DNA from: CAVQNQ01 sp963714205
Lineage (GTDB): Bacteria; Acidobacteriota; Terriglobia; Bryobacterales; Bryobacteraceae
Direction of reading: 5' to 3'
NCBI GenBank assembly: GCA_963714205.1
Contig: CAVQNQ010000002.1
Coordinates: 1,364,001-1,428,000 of the forward strand
DNA: 64,000 nt
This document shows positions 62,804 to 64,000 of this stretch, one piece after another. The translations under genes and the position numbers were made by a program. Under the pieces are notes generated by a model, which was not told the DNA's origin, searched no databases, and was given only the letters and a program-made list of their open reading frames with translations. Positions within the stretch are counted from its first letter, which is position 1, and every line of letters begins with the position of its first letter.

Positions 62804-64000
62804 ATGTGTTTTAGGACACTCGCACTTCTCCTGGGCGTCTCTGCGCTGTGGGCGGCCGACGATCCCCGGTTGGCCCTGGCCTTGCGGGCCCAAACCGATT
62901 TCGATCGCGTGGAAGCATCCTCCGCTCCGCCCCTCGGCGAGTCACAGCAATGCGTGCAATCGGAGGCGGCCCTCCTGGCCGCGGCCCCGCCGGAAGAAGT
63001 TCCCTTGGCGCATTACCGCAAGGGCTATTGCACGCTGGCGGGAGCCTTGATTACCCGCGATGCCGGCGAGTTCGCGCAGGCCGGGCGGGAACTCGACCAA
63101 TCGCTCGAAAGTTGGGCGGCGCGCCCGCGCAGCGCGGCTAAGAACGCGCTCCCCGAGACGCCCTCGGCCGGACTGCGCGTGCTGGCATCCATCGCCCGGC
63201 TGAAAGCCGGCCCGGATCAAAGCGGGATCGATCATGAACGCGTGATGCTCGCCCAGGCGCTCGAAGATTCAAGCTGTCGGGCGGGCGTGATGCCGCCCAA
63301 CTTCTGCCGGGAAGTTCTCGAAGACGGACGCCGCTGGCTGGGCTGGATCGCCTTCGAACGCGACAACCTGCCCGAAGCGGCCAAAGACTTCTCCGGTCCC
63401 GGCGCGGAGGGCTGGAACGCGTGGGTGGCGGGCCTCGCCGCGGCCCAACGCAACCAATACGCGGATTCCGCCGCCGAATACCGGAAGGCCCTCGATCTGT
63501 GGACCGCGAAACCCAGCCAGCCGCTTTCCCTGGCCGAAAGGCTGAACCCCCAACCGGATCTGGCGCACGACTATGAGGATTTGGGAGGCGCCCAGATCCT
63601 GGCGAGCGATCCCGTGGCGGCCATCGCCAGCCTGGATGAAGCAGTGAAGCTCAACCCCTTGAACGCCCATGCCATCTACCTGCGCGGGCGGGCCAAGGAG
63701 ATGGCCGGGCGGAGCGAGGAGGCTTTGGCGGATTACAGCCTGGCCAGCCGCACGGCTTTCGCCAACGCCACGGACCTGGCTTCGGGCGAGGCGCATCTCT
63801 ACCGCGGCATCCTGCTCTACCGGCGCCAGGACTACGCACGGGCGGAAGACGAATTCTCCAGCGCCCTCAATTTCGATATCCCCGCGGCGCTGCGGGCCGA
63901 CGCCGTGGCCTGGCGGCACCTGGCGGCCGTGGCGGGCGGCGCGTGCGGATCGGGCGCCAACCTGGATAGCGCCATGATCGCGGCTTCCCCCTATTTTCCA
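62804..64000 (+). CDS. Secreted TPR-repeat protein, 3' truncated by window edge
   Basis: 399 codons remain open to the right edge. The N-terminus MCFRTLALLLGVSALWA is a signal peptide when read from ATG 62804. TPR-like helices are visible near the end: PVAAIASLDEAVKLNPLNAH, AIYLRGRAKEMAGRSEEALA, LYRRQDYARAEDEFSSALNF. The region before is Ala/Leu/Glu-rich with several isolated Cys. Likely a periplasmic or surface scaffold protein; no enzymatic domain is seen so far. Confidence 0.75.
   Translation, partial: MCFRTLALLLGVSALWAADDPRLALALRAQTDFDRVEASSAPPLGESQQCVQSEAALLAAAPPEEVPLAHYRKGYCTLAGALITRDAGEFAQAGRELDQSLESWAARPRSAAKNALPETPSAGLRVLASIARLKAGPDQSGIDHERVMLAQALEDSSCRAGVMPPNFCREVLEDGRRWLGWIAFERDNLPEAAKDFSGPGAEGWNAWVAGLAAAQRNQYADSAAEYRKALDLWTAKPSQPLSLAERLNPQPDLAHDYEDLGGAQILASDPVAAIASLDEAVKLNPLNAHAIYLRGRAKEMAGRSEEALADYSLASRTAFANATDLASGEAHLYRGILLYRRQDYARAEDEFSSALNFDIPAALRADAVAWRHLAAVAGGACGSGANLDSAMIAASPYFP

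Overview
The window is GC-rich bacterial chromosome (64 kb, about 60 protein genes, short intergenic gaps) and most likely comes from an acidobacterium of the Bryobacterales/Solibacter type. The pointers are a secreted sedolisin carrying the Solibacter-type C-terminal beta-sandwich (TIGR03437-like), a VWA protein of the acidobacterial TIGR03436 type, DUF4337, exosortase/EpsI, many small SpoIVB/propeller-type secreted proteins, and a hopanoid glycosyltransferase. No database search was run, so the taxonomic call is an inference from family content.

Layout. 1-2.8 kb is an accessory edge: a truncated zinc-ribbon/winged-helix/deoxyribosyltransferase-like protein, a 3' fragment of a tRNA-Leu(TAG) that looks like an attachment-site scar, a HigBA toxin-antitoxin pair and an AbiEii-like nucleotidyltransferase. 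2.8-7.6 kb holds glpF/glpK, tadA, a DUF4337 membrane protein and purH. 7.7-14.7 kb holds a secreted S55-type peptidase, a secreted beta-propeller, dinB, exosortase and EpsI. 14.7-18.7 kb holds a hybrid kinase, a Tat-exported DUF362 protein, OsmC and an ECF sigma factor. 18.7-22.7 kb is a four-gene Anbu-type proteasome operon. 24.5-24.8 kb holds a tiny gene with its own promoter, hairpin, ribosome site and terminator, encoding a 20-residue Lys/Ala/Pro peptide. 25.6-31.0 kb is a five-gene minus-strand operon: decaheme cytochrome, outer-membrane barrel, tetraheme cytochrome, TauE-like exporter and DUF1634. This resembles an MtrAB-type electron conduit. 31.2-36.3 kb holds a ClC channel and a NarL-type two-component system. 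36.3-39.8 kb is sdhCAB. 39.8-49.4 kb holds small housekeeping genes, uvrA, a deoxyhypusine-synthase-like protein, a CPBP protease, mtnA and a thioredoxin-fold protein. 49.4-64 kb holds a sedolisin, selB, hpnI, an acyl-CoA carboxylase beta subunit, an M20 peptidase, a TolC/MFS/HlyD tripartite efflux operon and a TPR protein that runs off the right edge.

Two window-wide patterns stand out. First, at least eleven genes on both strands have a TANNNT -10 box ending 6-9 nt before the start codon, which predicts leaderless mRNAs and corrects several starts. Second, at least six genes (higB, abiEii-like, glpK, the outer-membrane barrel, uvrA, the carboxylase) carry single-base indels, two of them compensating in one gene. 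Sequencing or assembly error is therefore more likely than wholesale gene decay, and frameshifted genes should be read as probably intact in the organism.
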